A stretch of 64,000 bases of DNA, from the NCBI GenBank assembly GCA_015680685.1, contig MNCI01025086.1:725735-789734 (forward strand). Reading direction: 5' to 3'. Below, piece after piece: positions 23,166 to 35,371 of this stretch. Under the pieces are notes generated by a model. The model saw nothing but the letters and a program-made list of their open reading frames with translations, had not been told where the DNA came from and did not search any database. The position numbers were made by a program, and so were the translations under genes. This stretch comes from Gnetum montanum (lineage: Eukaryota > Streptophyta > Gnetopsida > Gnetales > Gnetaceae). Each line of letters begins with the position of its first letter. Positions within the stretch are counted from its first letter, which is position 1.

Positions 23166-24420
23166 TCAAATAGTCCTAGGTGGTGGAGGCTCCTGAGGCT
23201 CTAAAGGACATTCTCTTGCTTTGGCTGCACATGGTTGTTGAGGTGGTTATGGTTGTCCAGTGGTAGGTGTAATTTCTAGTGGAAGATGAAAGGCATTCAA
23301 AAGTGCCTTCATCTCCTCCTCCTTTCCCCTAGCATTGTTCATAGTCCATGCAGCATCTCAAATGTGGGCCAAAGTGGAAACATCCTGGGGATAGGGAATT
23401 CTTAGGAATAGCTCTTTCATATTGATAAACCAAGCAATGAAAAGTTTGCATTCAACATTGAATACCTTGAGAGCATTTTGTAGCTCTTGGTAGTCACTCA
23501 TCCTTTTGGCTAGGTCCATAGTATTTGATCTTTGATCAGTGAATCCTACCCTAAGAATTTTGAGTTCAGCATTAGTAATCTTAAGATTTTGCTTTATCTC
23601 CTTATGGATTTTGACCTCTGCCTCATACAACAAGTACCAATTGGCAACTTACTTCTGCAACTATGAATGTGACCATATGGTAGTCAACATTGCTAGGTTT
23701 ACATAACAAAGATTGGTAAGCTTCATATATTCTATCATCTCCTTGATCTGTAGCTCTTTCATGTGAATCTCTACCTTGTTGTAGTCATTGAGCCTATCAA
23801 AGATAGGATACTAGAAATTACCTCCTTCCTTAAGCTGCTGGAGGGCCTCATTGACTTTTGCCTTCATCATCTAGATATGTTTTTCATTGATTTCATTTTG
23901 TAGACTGATCAGAGCTTTGTAATGATTCTTAACTCTTGTAAATTTGAGAGCCTCATTCTTCCAGGCAGCTATCTCTATCATAGATTTTTGGTAAAGGGTT
24001 TGGACTTCCTCCATGGAGATATTTCTATTTTTGGCTACCAATCTCCTTAGTTCAGTGTTCACTCTAGTTAGCTACTTCTACTGTTGATGGATAAATTCTT
24101 ACATTTGCTGCTTTTTCACATTAACATTTTGTAGGCAATGATTCTCTATGGTTACGAATTCATTCTCATGTTATGTTTGGTCCAAGTCCTTCTAAATTAT
24201 GTATGTCTTGACATTGGTCATGGATTAGTCAAAGACAGTTGTTTCCTTTACATTCTCAACCTATTTGAGCTTGTCCTGAAGCTATTGAAAAGCTTTATCA
24301 CATGTAAATGTAGGATTGAGAAATGTAGGATCAGTGAGGTGGGCTCTAATTTAGTAACCTTCATAGCCAAGAATTAGTTCTGAGCTTGGGCTATTTTGAG
24401 TTGCCCTTCACTTCAAGTAG
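23166..24420 (-). pseudogene. Element D ORF-X fragment: coiled-coil protein downstream of integrase
   Basis: Minus-strand frame interrupted mainly by TAG stops where Gln would fit. Its clearest parts are 24062-23871 (T-E-L-R-R-L-V-A-K-N-R, then I-E-I-A-A-W-K-N-E-A) and 23633-23358 (heptad-rich, with L-A-K-R-M-S-D-Y-Q-E-L). They align with ORF-X of element G: L-A-K-E-N-R, I-E-I-N-A-W-E-N-E-A, N-L-A-M-L, L-A-Q-R-L-M-D-F-Q-E. The C-terminus is Pro/Gln-rich and ends at 23166. The N-terminal globular part seen in G is absent, apparently lost by a deletion that joined integrase (about 24445) to the middle of ORF-X. Function unknown; extended coiled coil predicted by eye. Confidence 0.65.
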
Positions 24421-24444
24421 GTTTGATTGGGACGGTATCCAAAA

Positions 24445-25440
24445 GTAGATGAACTTGTCTCTAGGTTAAAATTTAACTTTTCTTATCCTAAGGTCATGAC
24501 ATTTTTTTTGAATGCCTTATGCACTTCATTCAAGGATACGACCACCAATAAATTTTCATCTACCACATTGAGGTTGATTAATCTCTCTTTTTGTGCTAGG
24601 ATTAGGTTAAGATCTAAGTCAAAGGCTATTGAAAGTGTATAGAGCTCGGATTGAATGGGAAGAGTTGGAAGTTTTCCATACATTAGCTCATAGGGAGAGT
24701 AGCCTATAGGGAGTTTTCATCTGGAGCGGTAGGCCCAAAGGGCATCATTGAGTTTCATGCTCCAGTTTCTCCTATATTTGTTGACTATTATTATTAAGAT
24801 CTTTGTGATCTTCCTATTGGTAACTTTAACTTGACCATTGGCTTGGGGGTGATAGGGTGTTGTTAGTTTATGTTTGGCCCCCAAGCATTGTATTAGCTTA
24901 CTAAAGGTAGTTCCTTGAAAGTGAGTATGATCGTTAGAAATCAGTGCACATGGCACTCCAAACCTATTTACAATATTTTAATGTACAAAATAAGTAGCAG
25001 TGGAAGATGTATAGTCAATGATGGCTACTACTTCTGTCCATTTGGTACAATAGTCAACAATGACTATTATGTATGCCTTTTTATTTGACATAGGTGTGAT
25101 GGGATATGTGAAGTCTATGCTCCAAATGTTAAAGGATTCTAGTAGTTGGATTCATTGTTGAGGCCCCTCCATTTGAGCAGTCATCCCACCATATCATTGA
25201 AAGTGTTCACAAGAATGGACAAATTGACGAGCATACCTAAAGATTATTGGCCAACAATACCCTGTCATCAAGATCTTAATGGTCATGTGTCTCCCTACAT
25301 AGTGACTTCCACAAGGGCCTTAATGAGTCTTGGAGAATGTGCAATTGATCTATATCAAGAACACACCAACAAACCAGGTCATCAGTGCATACCTTGTAAA
25401 GGTGTTTGTTGATCTCCATGAAGCATTTGGCCTAATGAAA
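24445..25440 (-). pseudogene. Element D integrase
   Basis: Minus strand, right to left. The zinc-domain region is at about 25440-25200. The core has I-W-S-I-D-F near 25110 (first Asp kept), then P-C-A-L-I-S-N-D-H-T-H-F near 24950 (second Asp block altered; A has S-D-N-G-T-H-F), and G-Q-V-K-V-T-N near 24840, where the catalytic Glu is replaced by Lys. The C-terminal part at 24683-24483 contains P-T-L-P-I-Q-S-E-L-Y. The domain stops abruptly near 24445, where the sequence changes to ORF-X. Two of the three catalytic residues are lost. Confidence 0.82.
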
Positions 25441-26100
25441 AAACTATTGTTTTTTTTGGTGGTCTAACTCTTGTGGCATCTCTTGAGTGAGAAGATAAGT
25501 GAGGATGTCATCATACCACTTAAGTTTAGCAAGTACTTGTTCATTTATGACAATTGCAAGGAGGATTTCATCAAAGAAATAATTAGAAAATAGGCTCTCC
25601 TCCTCTTTATTATCCCATTGTAACCGAGACAAGTGATTAGCGACCACATTCTTATTTCTTTTTTGATCTACCATTGTAAAATCAAACTTGTATAAGATCA
25701 CCAATCATCATATGATATGGGGGCTCAGCACCAACTTTTTTATGAGAAAGAAAATGGCATTGTGTTCAATGTACACAAACACTTTGTATTAAAGCACATA
25801 GTTCCTAAACTTCTCCAAAGCATACATCACTACCATCAACTCTTTCTCCATTGCAGTGTATTTAAGCTATGCACCCACAATGCTTCGGCTTGCACAATGG
25901 ATGTAATAAGGACATTTTTGATCATCCAACTACATAAGCAAAACTTCCAAGGCATAGTTTGATGCATCTATCATGATGTGAAATGGATAGAACCAATCAA
26001 GTGCTCGTAGAATTGAAGTTTCTACAAGCTTCTCCTTAAGTTGTTGGAATGCCTTTTTGCATTCCTTGGTCCATATGAATGGAGAATCTTTCTTTGCAGG
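25441..26100 (-). pseudogene. Element D RNase H, left of the element E insertion
   Basis: Minus-strand reading starts at the E junction with A-K-K-D-S-P-F-I-W-T-K-E-C, the RT-RNase H linker. Then comes P-F-H-I-M-I-D-A-S-N-Y-A-L (catalytic Asp) and, after frame breaks, D-F-T-M-V-D-Q-K-R-N-K-N-V-V-A-N-H-L-S-R-L at 25680-25610. The matching upstream part ends at 39508 with A-K-P-L-V-K-L-T. Confidence 0.83.
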
Positions 26101-26854
26101 TAATGAGCAGTGAGGTACCCCTATATCCAACCATATAAATCACTAAGGCATTCACATGTGATCCTTTCAAATTATATGGACCTATAGTTTTCCAATGCAC
26201 TAGTTCTTCTAGTAAGTGAAATGGGCATTGAGAACGTTTGTTGTCTTCCCAACTACACTTGTGAAGCTCAATGGTATGGTTTAAGTGTAATTGAGATACA
26301 TAATTTTTATCATTTTATGTTTTATGAGTTTAATTACCTACAACAAGAATGAAAGGTAGAGTAATTTAAGACCTAATTCATTCACTAGCTAATTAGCCTA
26401 ACATAAGTACTCATCCCACTTTCCTGGATACATCTCAAACACATATAGCACTGCTGGGCTATTAAACGTTAAGTGTTGCTAGGTTACCTAACATCATATG
26501 TATGCTTGAAGTGGTCATGCTTTTGTTCATTAACAACTAGAAATTAATTACTTAATTAAAATGCATTAAAGTAAGATGCATGAAAGTAAAGTGCATTAAA
26601 GAAAACATTAATCTATTCTCAATGCTACAAGGATTGTCCAAAGAGTTTCTTTTTATTCCTGTCACAGTGTTGTGCTCAGGTACATTAATGTTTGAACAAA
26701 GATTCATACATACTTAGAATCCTATTGTGGGTAGTCAAAAAATATTCTAACTCTAGAGAAAACAAAGTACAAGAGCTTCACTAACCATGATAAAAAATTG
26801 ATTCTAAAATTGTGAGCCCAAACACTATATTTATAGGCTGGCATATACCCTGCA
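26101..26854 (-). repeat. Element E 3' LTR
   Basis: It aligns with 34437-34925 plus 39186 onward. It has AATGAGCAGTGAGGTACCCC at its left edge and a TATA box near 26825-26836 (CTATAAATA on the minus strand). Compared with the 5' LTR it lacks about 75 bp of U3, including the GATATC-type palindrome. A polypurine-like CATGGGGGTAT (minus strand, 26855-26866) adjoins it. Confidence 0.85.
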
Positions 26855-28830
26855 ATACCCCCATGACTAAATGAAAACTCATCCTCAGGTGAAGAAGAGA
26901 AGGAACAAGTTTCTTACAAAATATTGGGCAGGTATGGGATTATTAACCAACATTCAAACTAACTCAGATGGAATAGATAGACTTTGAGCACCCAAGTATA
27001 TAGAGAAGTGAGCACCTTGGATAAAACTAACATCCAATGCCTCTTGGTAGCTGAAGAGTGAGAGAGAAGATCCAATGATCATAAATGGTCCACATCATGT
27101 GGTACTGCTGCATCATCCTTGATGAACATATTTTTACTTCTAGTCCATGCTTCTCATTGTAATCACAACAAAATCATGAATTAGTATGCACTATGGAACA
27201 CATAGCTATTAAGTACCTTTTCTTGTTGGTAGTTACGCTTAGCTAGGTTTTGATTGTGATAGATTGATTCCTTTAGAAGTGTTAGTGGGAAGGTTGATAA
27301 ATAGGGCAAAATAAATAAGCGGTCCATTAAATTTGAAAAAGTTCAAATAGGATGAAATTCTTGAAGAGGATATAATAATTCACAATGGTAACAATAAAAG
27401 GTTTCACTATAAAACATTGTGAAGATGCACATAATTGGATGTCATTAATGAGGTAAACAAAAGGATTAGATCGTAAGAGTGTCTAAGGGTAATGAACTTA
27501 ACTAACCCAACCAAAAGATATGCAAGTGGGTCCTCCCCAAAGCAGGCACAAGCCTTTTATGCCCTTGCATAACTTCAAACCAAAGAGTCTGTGGGCTCCA
27601 TGGATGATTAATGGTTATGGAAGGTTATGTACAAAAACTTGGAAGAAACTACCTAAGATTTCTGACAAATCAAACTAGGACATCAAACAAGAACATAAAA
27701 TTGACAGTGAGGTGAGACATGAAAAGCATAGATGGATGAAAGAGAGTGGAATGGAGTTTCTAATTAAGGTCACATGAAGTCCCTTGTGGATTTTATGGTT
27801 AAATGACTTGATAAGATTCATCATTAGTCCAGACCAAAACCAACCTCATTCAATGACTTCGCATCACCATTCTAAGACCAGTCCATCCCCCTATGACATA
27901 AGAGTGCTCCCACAAAACAACCACCATTATTTATTAAAGAAGAAAAGAGAAGTAGGAGGTGAGGAAGGGCCTTAGTTAGAGGAGAACTTTAGGCATGGGT
28001 AACATGTATTTCTAGACCCATATCCAATGCTTATAGCCTATTTATTTTGTTTAAGGGGTGCCATTTGAATTTTCATCATTTTTTTTTGAAATGGGAACCA
28101 CACCATGCAAAGATGTATGTATTTATTTTATCCAAGGGATGTGCTTTGAATTTTCATTATTTTTTCTTTGATGAAAACCACACCATGCAAAGATGTATTC
28201 AACTTCCTTTTATTGGTTGACATGGAATGGTAAGAAATCCATGAAAAGACACATGCACCTAGGCAAACAAAAAGGTACAAAGAATACCAAATCTCCTTCA
28301 AGTCACACCCTATTCAAACCATTGAATCCTTTCCAATTCTAGAAACTACCAAAGTCACAAATTTGTTAACATTTTATTAATGAAAAAGGGACTACACATT
28401 TGCAGAACAAGAAAAACCATAGAGTTTGTGAATGGATGGATGTTTTTGACTCACTTATTGTTGCATGAAAAAGAAACCATGTTCTAATTATCCATAACAA
28501 AATTCAAAGCTAGAATCTAGACATCAACAATCAAATAATAAAATAGTACATACCACCATTAAGCAATGCATTACCACTATACCTAGCACTCATTAACAAA
28601 AAGTTAGAAAATCACACCAAACTAAAATAAAAGAAAATATAAAAGAAAGTGAGAAATATTCAAGAAATAGAAAATTTACTAATGATGATGTAAAAGAAAA
28701 ATTAGAAAAAATTAATAACATGAAACAAGAAGATGTAAAATAAAGAATGTGTAAAAAAAGTAAAAAAACTGAGTTGCTACTTATATGGTTAGCATGAGTG
28801 GACATCTCCCCCATGACTAAGTTGGAAGGA
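26855..28830 (-). other. Element E 3' non-coding region with polypurine-like motifs at both ends
   Basis: About 1.9 kb without a convincing gene, homologous to 10693-12558 of element A in reverse. The conserved block GTGGGTCCTCCCCAAAGCAG is at 27509-27528. Minus-strand TTAGTCATGGGGGTAT (about 26855-26870) lies next to the 3' LTR. TTAGTCATGGGGGAGATG (about 28804-28821) lies at the end of pol. Two similar direct copies of a 60-base segment occur at 28035-28110 and 28125-28195 (GATGTATxTATTTTAT / AACCACACCATGCAAAGATG). Confidence 0.6.
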
Positions 28831-29600
28831 GGAGATCCAAAATATGAAGTGTGGTTGTCCATCCTATGAGGTGTTTGTTGTATTTGTTGGCTTATGCTCA
28901 TGGAAAGGTTTGATTTGTTGGATATTAACCAACTATTTCTTGTTTGGACTCTTAGGTTTGTAGATCATCATGGCCTTAGAAGGAAAATTTTTGTAAATGA
29001 TGTAAGGTCCTTTCCATAATGTTTGAAACTTAGTTCATTCAGGTATGTGTGTGGGGTTCTAGTAGAGAACCTTATCTCCTAGTTGAAATTTGACTTTTTT
29101 GATTTTAAGGTCATGCCACTTTTTGTTATAGGCCTTGTGCAACATGTTAAATGATAGGTCCGTCAATTATTTTTCATCTAGCAGGTTGAGATTCATTAGT
29201 ATTTCTTTTTATGCTAGACTTAAGTCAAGGTTGAGGTCATAAGCAATTGAAAGTGTACGAAGCTTGGATTGAATAGGAAGTGTTAGTAATTTTCTGTATA
29301 TAAGCTCATAGGGAGAATACCCTATAGGAAGTTTCCATGTTGAGCAGTAGGCCCAAAGGGAATCATTGAGTTTTGTGCTCTAGTCTTTCCTATATTTACT
29401 CATAGTTCTTGTTACAATCCTTGTGATTTCCCTATTGGTAACCTCAGCTTGACCATTGGCTTGGGGGTGGTAGGATGTTGTGAATTTATGTTCAACCCCC
29501 AAGTGTTGCATGAGCTTTCAAAAAGTAGTGCCCATAAAGTGAGTTTTATTATTAGAAATTAATGCACATGGCACACCAAACCTATTTACAACATTCTTAG
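28831..29600 (-). pseudogene. Element E integrase, N-terminal part deleted
   Basis: Only the second half of the core and the C-terminal region remain. Minus-strand N-R-F-G-V-P-C-A-L-I-S-N-N-K-T-H-F (second catalytic Asp changed to Asn) starts directly after the RNase H terminus N-V-V. The zinc domain and the first catalytic Asp are missing. The C-terminal region follows to about 28900, then S-N-L-V-M-G-E-M over the polypurine-like motif. Integration by this copy is impossible. Confidence 0.82.
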
Positions 29601-30070
29601 TGCCCTTTTGATCTACCATTGTAAGATTGAATTCCTGCAAGATCACCAGCCATTGTATGACACAAGGGCTTACCGTTGGCTTGTTCATTAGGAAGTAGAT
29701 GGCACTATGGTCCATGTGCATAAACACCTTGTATCTAAGCACATAATGTCTGAACATCTTTAGAGCAAACACCACTGCTGTCAATTCTTTTTCTATAGTG
29801 GTGTAGTTAAGTTGTGCACACAATGCTTTAGCTAGCATAGTGCATGTAGTATGGATGTTTCTGGTTGTTCATCTGTATAAGCATGGCTCCTAAGGCATAA
29901 TTTGATGCATCCATCATAACATGAAATGGTTTAGACTAGTTAGGTTCTTGTAGGATTGGATTTTCTACAAGTTTCTCTTTTGGCTATTGAAATTTTTTTT
30001 CACATTCTGCTGTCCAAACAAATGGAGCATCTTTCTTTTTAGATTCACCAACAACTTTTTGATCTTAAAG
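29601..30070 (-). pseudogene. Element E RNase H
   Basis: Minus strand. The M-M-D-A-S-N-Y-A-L block near 29905 carries the catalytic Asp. L-N-Y-T-T-I-E-K-E-L near 29790 carries the catalytic Glu. The V-F-M-H-M-D-H-S-A block and D-Q-K-G-T-K-N-V-V follow. The open frame runs straight from RNase H into integrase across a deletion junction near 29597. Confidence 0.85.
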
Positions 30071-30730
30071 AAATTCTCTATGAATTGTCAGTAGTAGCCA
30101 ATATGTCCAAGGAATGATCAAACATCTTTGATAGTCTTAGGTTGGTGGGTTATTCCTTGGATAAGCCTTATTTTCTCAAGGTCTACCTCAATTCCTACTT
30201 GTGATATTCTATGCCCTAATACAATGCCTTTTTGGACCATTAGGTGACTTTTTTGCCAATTAAGCTACAAGTTGATTTTAACACATCATTTTAGCACTTG
30301 CTCAAGGTGGTCTAGGGCTTACTCAAATTTAGCTCCATAAGTGGAGAAGTCATCCATGAAGACTGCCACACTAGTTTCGATTTGCTGTTGAAAAATTCTT
30401 AGAACTAGGCATTAGAATGCAGTAAGAGCATTGTATAGACCAAATGACATCTTGTAATATGCAAAATTCCCCCCAAAAATCCTAAATTTTATCTTCACCT
30501 GGTCCTCTAGTAGCGACTAAAACCATTTAGAAAAATGTAGTAGTAATGCCCAAATATTGTGTCTAACACTTGATTAACAAATGACAACAGAAAATGGTCC
30601 TTGAATGTTACCATATTTAGTAGCCAAAAATTAAAGTAGACCCACCACTTGCCATATTTCTTTGGCATAATCACAAATGGACTAACCCACTCACTATCCA
30701 AAATGGGATAAATGAACCATGCCTTAAGGA
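30071..30730 (-). pseudogene. Element E reverse transcriptase
   Basis: Minus strand. S-E-W-V-S-P-F-V-I-M-P-K-K-Y-G-K-W-W-V near 30690 is followed by L-L-N-M-V-T-F-K-D-H-F. The catalytic block V-F-M-D-D-F-S-T-Y-G is intact (M-D-D codons at 30349-30357). Then E-Q-V-L-K, G-H-x-I-S and S-L-D-I-L blocks continue to about 30080. In-frame stops remain, so the enzyme is not made, but the active site is better preserved than in A. Confidence 0.88.
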
Positions 30731-31303
30731 GTTGTTCAATTTTCTCTTTGATGACTTACTTTAGTTTGGGATTCAATCACCTTTCTGGTTGTCTCTTTGG
30801 CTTCATGGCTGGATCAGTGCAGATACGATGCTGGCATATCCTAAGATCAATCCTTATGAGTTCAAGGTATGACCAAACAAAAGATAATGATCATTTTTCA
30901 ATCATATTCAATAGCATCTTTTTCTACTCTAGAGCAAGATTTGCATTGATTATGATAGACTTCCCATTTTTAAAAAATGCATATTCCATTCTAGTTGGTA
31001 GTTTTTTTAGTTCAAAGGGTCGGTAGTGTTTTCAGGAATCTCCAACTCTCCCTAATAAGTATAATCATTTGCATCATCAGAGAGTTGGTGATGAACTTGC
31101 TCTAGTTCATCCATGCCTATGACATATATGCATGTCAAGCTCTTATTCAGTTCTATGCAAAGTGTGCTACTCTTAGAATCAGTGGTCATCCATTGGGTGC
31201 CCTCTTGTTTTGTGGCTACTGTGTATAGACACCTTTAAATTTCTACTTCTAGTGCACACTGCTTGCATGTAGACATAGATGCTTATTTCATAGCCTAGAG
31301 CTT

Positions 31304-31760
31304 CTACACACAATTGCACCTTGTATTACTATACGCAATGCATGGAACTCGCTTCTTCTCGATCTTTTTGACTGCATTTTCTTTAGATATTTCTAGGGAA
31401 AGATCTCTAATGTCCATTCTTGCATCAATGGTGCTATGCCATGCCCTTCCCATGATGTTTAAGAAATTCCCTTTGTAGTTCTCCACCTTGATCACTAGGA
31501 AATCAGCAAGATAAGACCATCCACAAATAGTGGTTACAATGTCTTCCATCAATCCTAATGAAATAGTGTTGGACTTTTCTACAACTTCTAATATGATATT
31601 GCTCTTCTTGAGAAGGGGTAAGTTCTATGCAATGTACATCTCATTAGAAATTAAATTGACACCAAAACCTAAGTTGAGAAGAGCTTTACATGGTTCATTC
31701 CCAGTAATCTTAAAATAGATGAGAGGACTTCTAGGATCAGCTAGTTTCCTAGGAATGTTT
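31304..31760 (-). pseudogene. Element E protease domain
   Basis: Minus strand. The active-site block reads A-L-L-N-L-G-F-G-V-N-L-I-S (about 31690-31645), with the catalytic Asp changed to Asn and Gly-Ser to Gly-Phe. The later block N-I-M-G-R-A-W-H-S-T-I-D is at about 31465-31430, then I-E-K-K-R-V-P-C-I-A. The linker to RT follows at 31300-30740. Confidence 0.82.
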
Positions 31761-34276
31761 CCAACATAGATCTAATTAGATATACTGTGAGTGAGCATCA
31801 CAGCATGGATCCTAGGTAGATTTTGATTTGAAGGGGACTTGAAGGAATTTGATACAAGGGAAGATAGAGAGATAAGGTTGTCAACTGCAGGTGGACTACA
31901 AGGTCGAAAGAAAGATCTTTTTCTTGATCAAGTATTCGACCCACTCAATTGATAAACAGTTGTAGATTAATAGCCCTATTAGTATATCATTGTTGTAGTT
32001 GAGCTAGTAGTTCATCCTACATAGGTGGAGTAGTTGGTAGCTAAGTGGTTGGAGGAGGAACATATGTAGGAACATGAGAAGGATAAGGGTAAAATGTGGT
32101 ATCCCTTCTTACATGTGGAGAATGAGTTTCATAATAATCAGAAGGGTGGTAGTAAGATTAGAAAGTAGAAATGTGATTGAAAAAGTCACATGGAGATAAG
32201 GGTTACTGAATGTTGAACACATATGAATTAGGTTGTTTATAAGGGTATTGCTACCTTGGTGGTGCTAGTGCCCATAATGGTAGTTGCTACCATTGTTGAT
32301 ACTAATATGATTGCGATGGAGTTCCACTAGGATAATATTGCTATTGTTGATGGAACTGCCTAAAATTACCTTGAGGATAAGGTAATATTTTGGATGTTTT
32401 CCTTTGTGTTAGTCATGGATTCAAAGCATACACCCCAGACTCTTGTAAGTGTGACACTATGGAAGAACATCCCTTAGGATGTTCATACTAGCAGGCGTTA
32501 CATCCACCATCATAATCTTCTTTTCTTTTCACAACTTCTTCTATTGCAACAATCTTTCCCTTACCTTTTTGATAGGCACATTCAACTTCTTTGTGCCTCC
32601 TGTGCTCACGATCACTACCTTGTTCTTTGGACTCTTCAACAATTTTTAGAATAGCTTGAAATATGCTATCAATGAAGGCCCATAACTATTCAACCTTGGC
32701 CATGATTTCAAATTAAAATTTTTGGAGTGACAAGGTTTTCCTATTCATCACCTCATCAAGTATGGATTCTTCCTCACTATCACAAAATCAAACCTCCCTC
32801 TTTTAGATGGAAAGATCACAATTTTACTCTCCTGCACTTTCTCTTTTTCTTAATTCACCTTCCTCTTTAGCTACTTATTTGATTAGTCTTTGTATCTAAC
32901 AGACACTTAATTTTGATACTCATCCTTGGGCATAGATGCTAGGTGTTGTCCTTATTTCTGATCAAAGCCCATCTACAATGTGGTGAAGTTGATCTAACTA
33001 AGAATAATCATAGCCAAGACATTTGTGCATTAAGGAATAGTATTAGTTGATGGCAGCATCCAAGGGTTCATGTGTTCCTTATTTCCATCCTTGGATTTGC
33101 CTTCTCAAGTTGGACACTTTGGAGTATGTTTGATATTTATCATTAAATTTTTTAAGCATGGTTCTCAATCATTTTTTTGATGAGTGTCCTTGGTAACAAC
33201 TTAAGTTTTTTCCACTCATTCTCTATATTCTGCAAGGCATATGCATCTTGAAAAGCTTGGAGATGATTTTGTGGATCAGATTTATATCCCCCTTCAAATT
33301 GAGGAATATTGTTCATGTCTAGCCTTTTGTTCCAACTATCCTTCACATGACTTGTTGGAATTTGTACTACCTCTACAATATTGAGCATACTTCAAGTAAC
33401 AAGTAAAGGCTCATCGAGGGCATGATCATGGTACCTACGATACCCTCTACTACCCCTTCATTCATGGAATTGTGCCTCTCTTGAATGTTTGTGTCCTTGA
33501 TCTTGCCTTTGCCAATGTTTCCTTCGATCATTTTGGTCTTGTCGGTCATTTTGTTCACCTCCATCATGGTCTTGCCCTCTGTGATCACTATCAAAGCTAG
33601 AAGAAGAAGAAGATAATGATGAAGATGAAGAGGAAGTAGAACTAGCACCATCACGATGCATGATATGACCTCTTTAATAATTGCGACCATGATCACAATC
33701 ATGTTTCCTATCCACATCCTTGCCTTGACTTGCCCCTTTGGATCCTTATTTTTCATTGGAACCATTCTTACTAGAACTAGGATTGTGAATTATGGACTAC
33801 AAATTCTGGTTTTGACCTCCATCTCCAAAGTCAAAGAGAGGAATTTCACTAAATGGAAAACCCCCAGATAAGGATTCTCCACCATCTTATTGGTATAGCA
33901 AGAATGGGGAATCATTAAATCCTTATTCCTTCGCATATTCATGGTATTGTTCTAGTTGGCAATCCTAGAGATGTTGTGCCTCAATGGGAAGATAATCCCT
34001 AGCATCATTGTCTTACACAACATATGCAACATGATGTTCCTGTAGACCCCATCATATAAGCATTTGTTAGAGCATTGTAGGAATAGATTGATCTGGTGTC
34101 AACACAATGTTGCCCTCCATGTTACATCACTACAATTGTTCATCCTAATTTAGGATGAAGGTGAACTTAGATACATACTCATCAGAATGAGCATATACCA
34201 TTTGATATTGTTGAGGCACTGGCTAATGAGCTCTATCAGACATGGGTAGAAAAGTACTCCTATGAGAAGAAGACAT
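31761..34276 (-). pseudogene. gag: Element E gag
   Basis: Starts at ATG (34276-34274) about 140 bases after the primer site: M-S-S-S-H-R-S. The N-terminal extension contains D-E-Y-V-S-K-F-T-F-I-L and ends with a striking Ser-rich then His/Arg/Gln/Asp-rich tract (33661-33458). The Retrotrans_gag domain starts at 33330 (R-L-D-M-N-N-I-P-Q-F-E-G-G, then L-L-P-R-T-L). A basic zinc-finger-like Cys/His block (C-x3-H-P-K-G) is near 32480. TAG and TAA stops and frame changes break it. Confidence 0.82.
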
Positions 34277-34417
34277 TTTCAATTAGATGATAAAAATAGA
34301 TTTTGCTTTTAAATTTTATTGTAGTAATTGTAAAATATGATATGAATCTAAGGTTCATTCCAATGATTTTGAATGATTTCCACTAAATTGTAGATAGCAC
34401 ATGAAATAACCAAAAGG

Positions 34418-34436
34418 TCCTCGATAATGGCGCCAA
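34418..34436 (-). promoter_or_regulatory. Element E primer-binding site, tRNA-Asp type
   Basis: On the minus strand, TTGGCGCCATTATCGAGGA follows directly after the 5' LTR terminus. It matches TGGCGCCGTTGCCGGGGA, the complement of the 3' end of plant tRNA-Asp, at most positions, including the first nine. This is the primer for minus-strand DNA synthesis and a known feature of Athila-type elements. Confidence 0.8.
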
Positions 34437-34925
34437 TGATGAGTAGTGAGTTACCCCTACGTCCAACCATATGAATCACTAAGGCGTTCACACATGATCC
34501 GGTCAAATTTTATGAGCCTATAATTCTCTAGTCCACTAGTTCTTCTAGGAAGTGAAATGGGCATTGAAAATGTTCATTGTCTTCCCAACTACACTTGTGA
34601 AGCTGAAGGGTATGGTTTAAGTGTAATTGAGGCACATGATTTTTATCATTTTATTTTTTATGAGTTTAATTTCCTACAACAAGAATGAAAGGTAGAGTAA
34701 TTTAAGCTCTAATTCATTCACTACCTAACTAGCTTAACACAAGTACCCATTCCACTTTCCTGGACACATCTTGAACACATATAACACTATTGGGCTACCA
34801 AACATTAAGCATTACTAGGTTACCAAGCACTATATGTATGTTCAAAGTGGTCGTTCTTCTATTCATTAACAAATAAAATTAATTACTTAATTAAAATGGA
34901 TTAAATTAAAGTACATTAAAGAAAA
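34437..34925 (-). repeat. Element E 5' LTR, first part (interrupted by F)
   Basis: TGATGAGTAGTGAGTTACCCC at its left edge, homologous to 26101-26590. It breaks off at GAAAA (34921-34925), the target duplication of F, and continues at 39186. Confidence 0.88.
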
Positions 34926-35371
34926 TGTTGGCACATTTGGCTATTTCATAGAGTAGGTTGGTAGGATTAAATTGGTTAAGAGTTTTTGGAGAAGTGGCAA
35001 AAATTTTAGTTTGAAAGGAAAAGAATAAGTTAACAACAACATTCTTTTAATTTAAGGAAGAAATATATAGGAGCACCATTCCTATAGTAAGCTTATGAAT
35101 CTCTGAGCAATGCATTTTACAAGGTAGCAATATAGATATATAAATATATTATGATACACTGGACTTTACGAAACCAAAGTCTAGCAAGATTATGGAGGAA
35201 GTCTAGTTTTTATATGTATCATTTATATGATATGAATATATAGCAAATAAAAGACCATCTCAAGTAAAATTGGTTTTGTATTGATTTTATTTCGGTAAAG
35301 CATATCTCTGTAGCAACACAAATTCAGCAGTCCGGTGGTGCAGGGTTAAATTATTTTTGCATTGATTAAAC

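Noticed and set aside
33590-33640. CRISPR-like or microsatellite array of GAAGAAGAT units
   Set aside because: Low-complexity codons of the Ser-rich gag tract; no spacer structure.
33373-33765. 130-codon minus-strand open frame
   Set aside because: Overlaps the Ser-rich gag tract of element E in another frame; low-complexity sequence often stays open in several frames.
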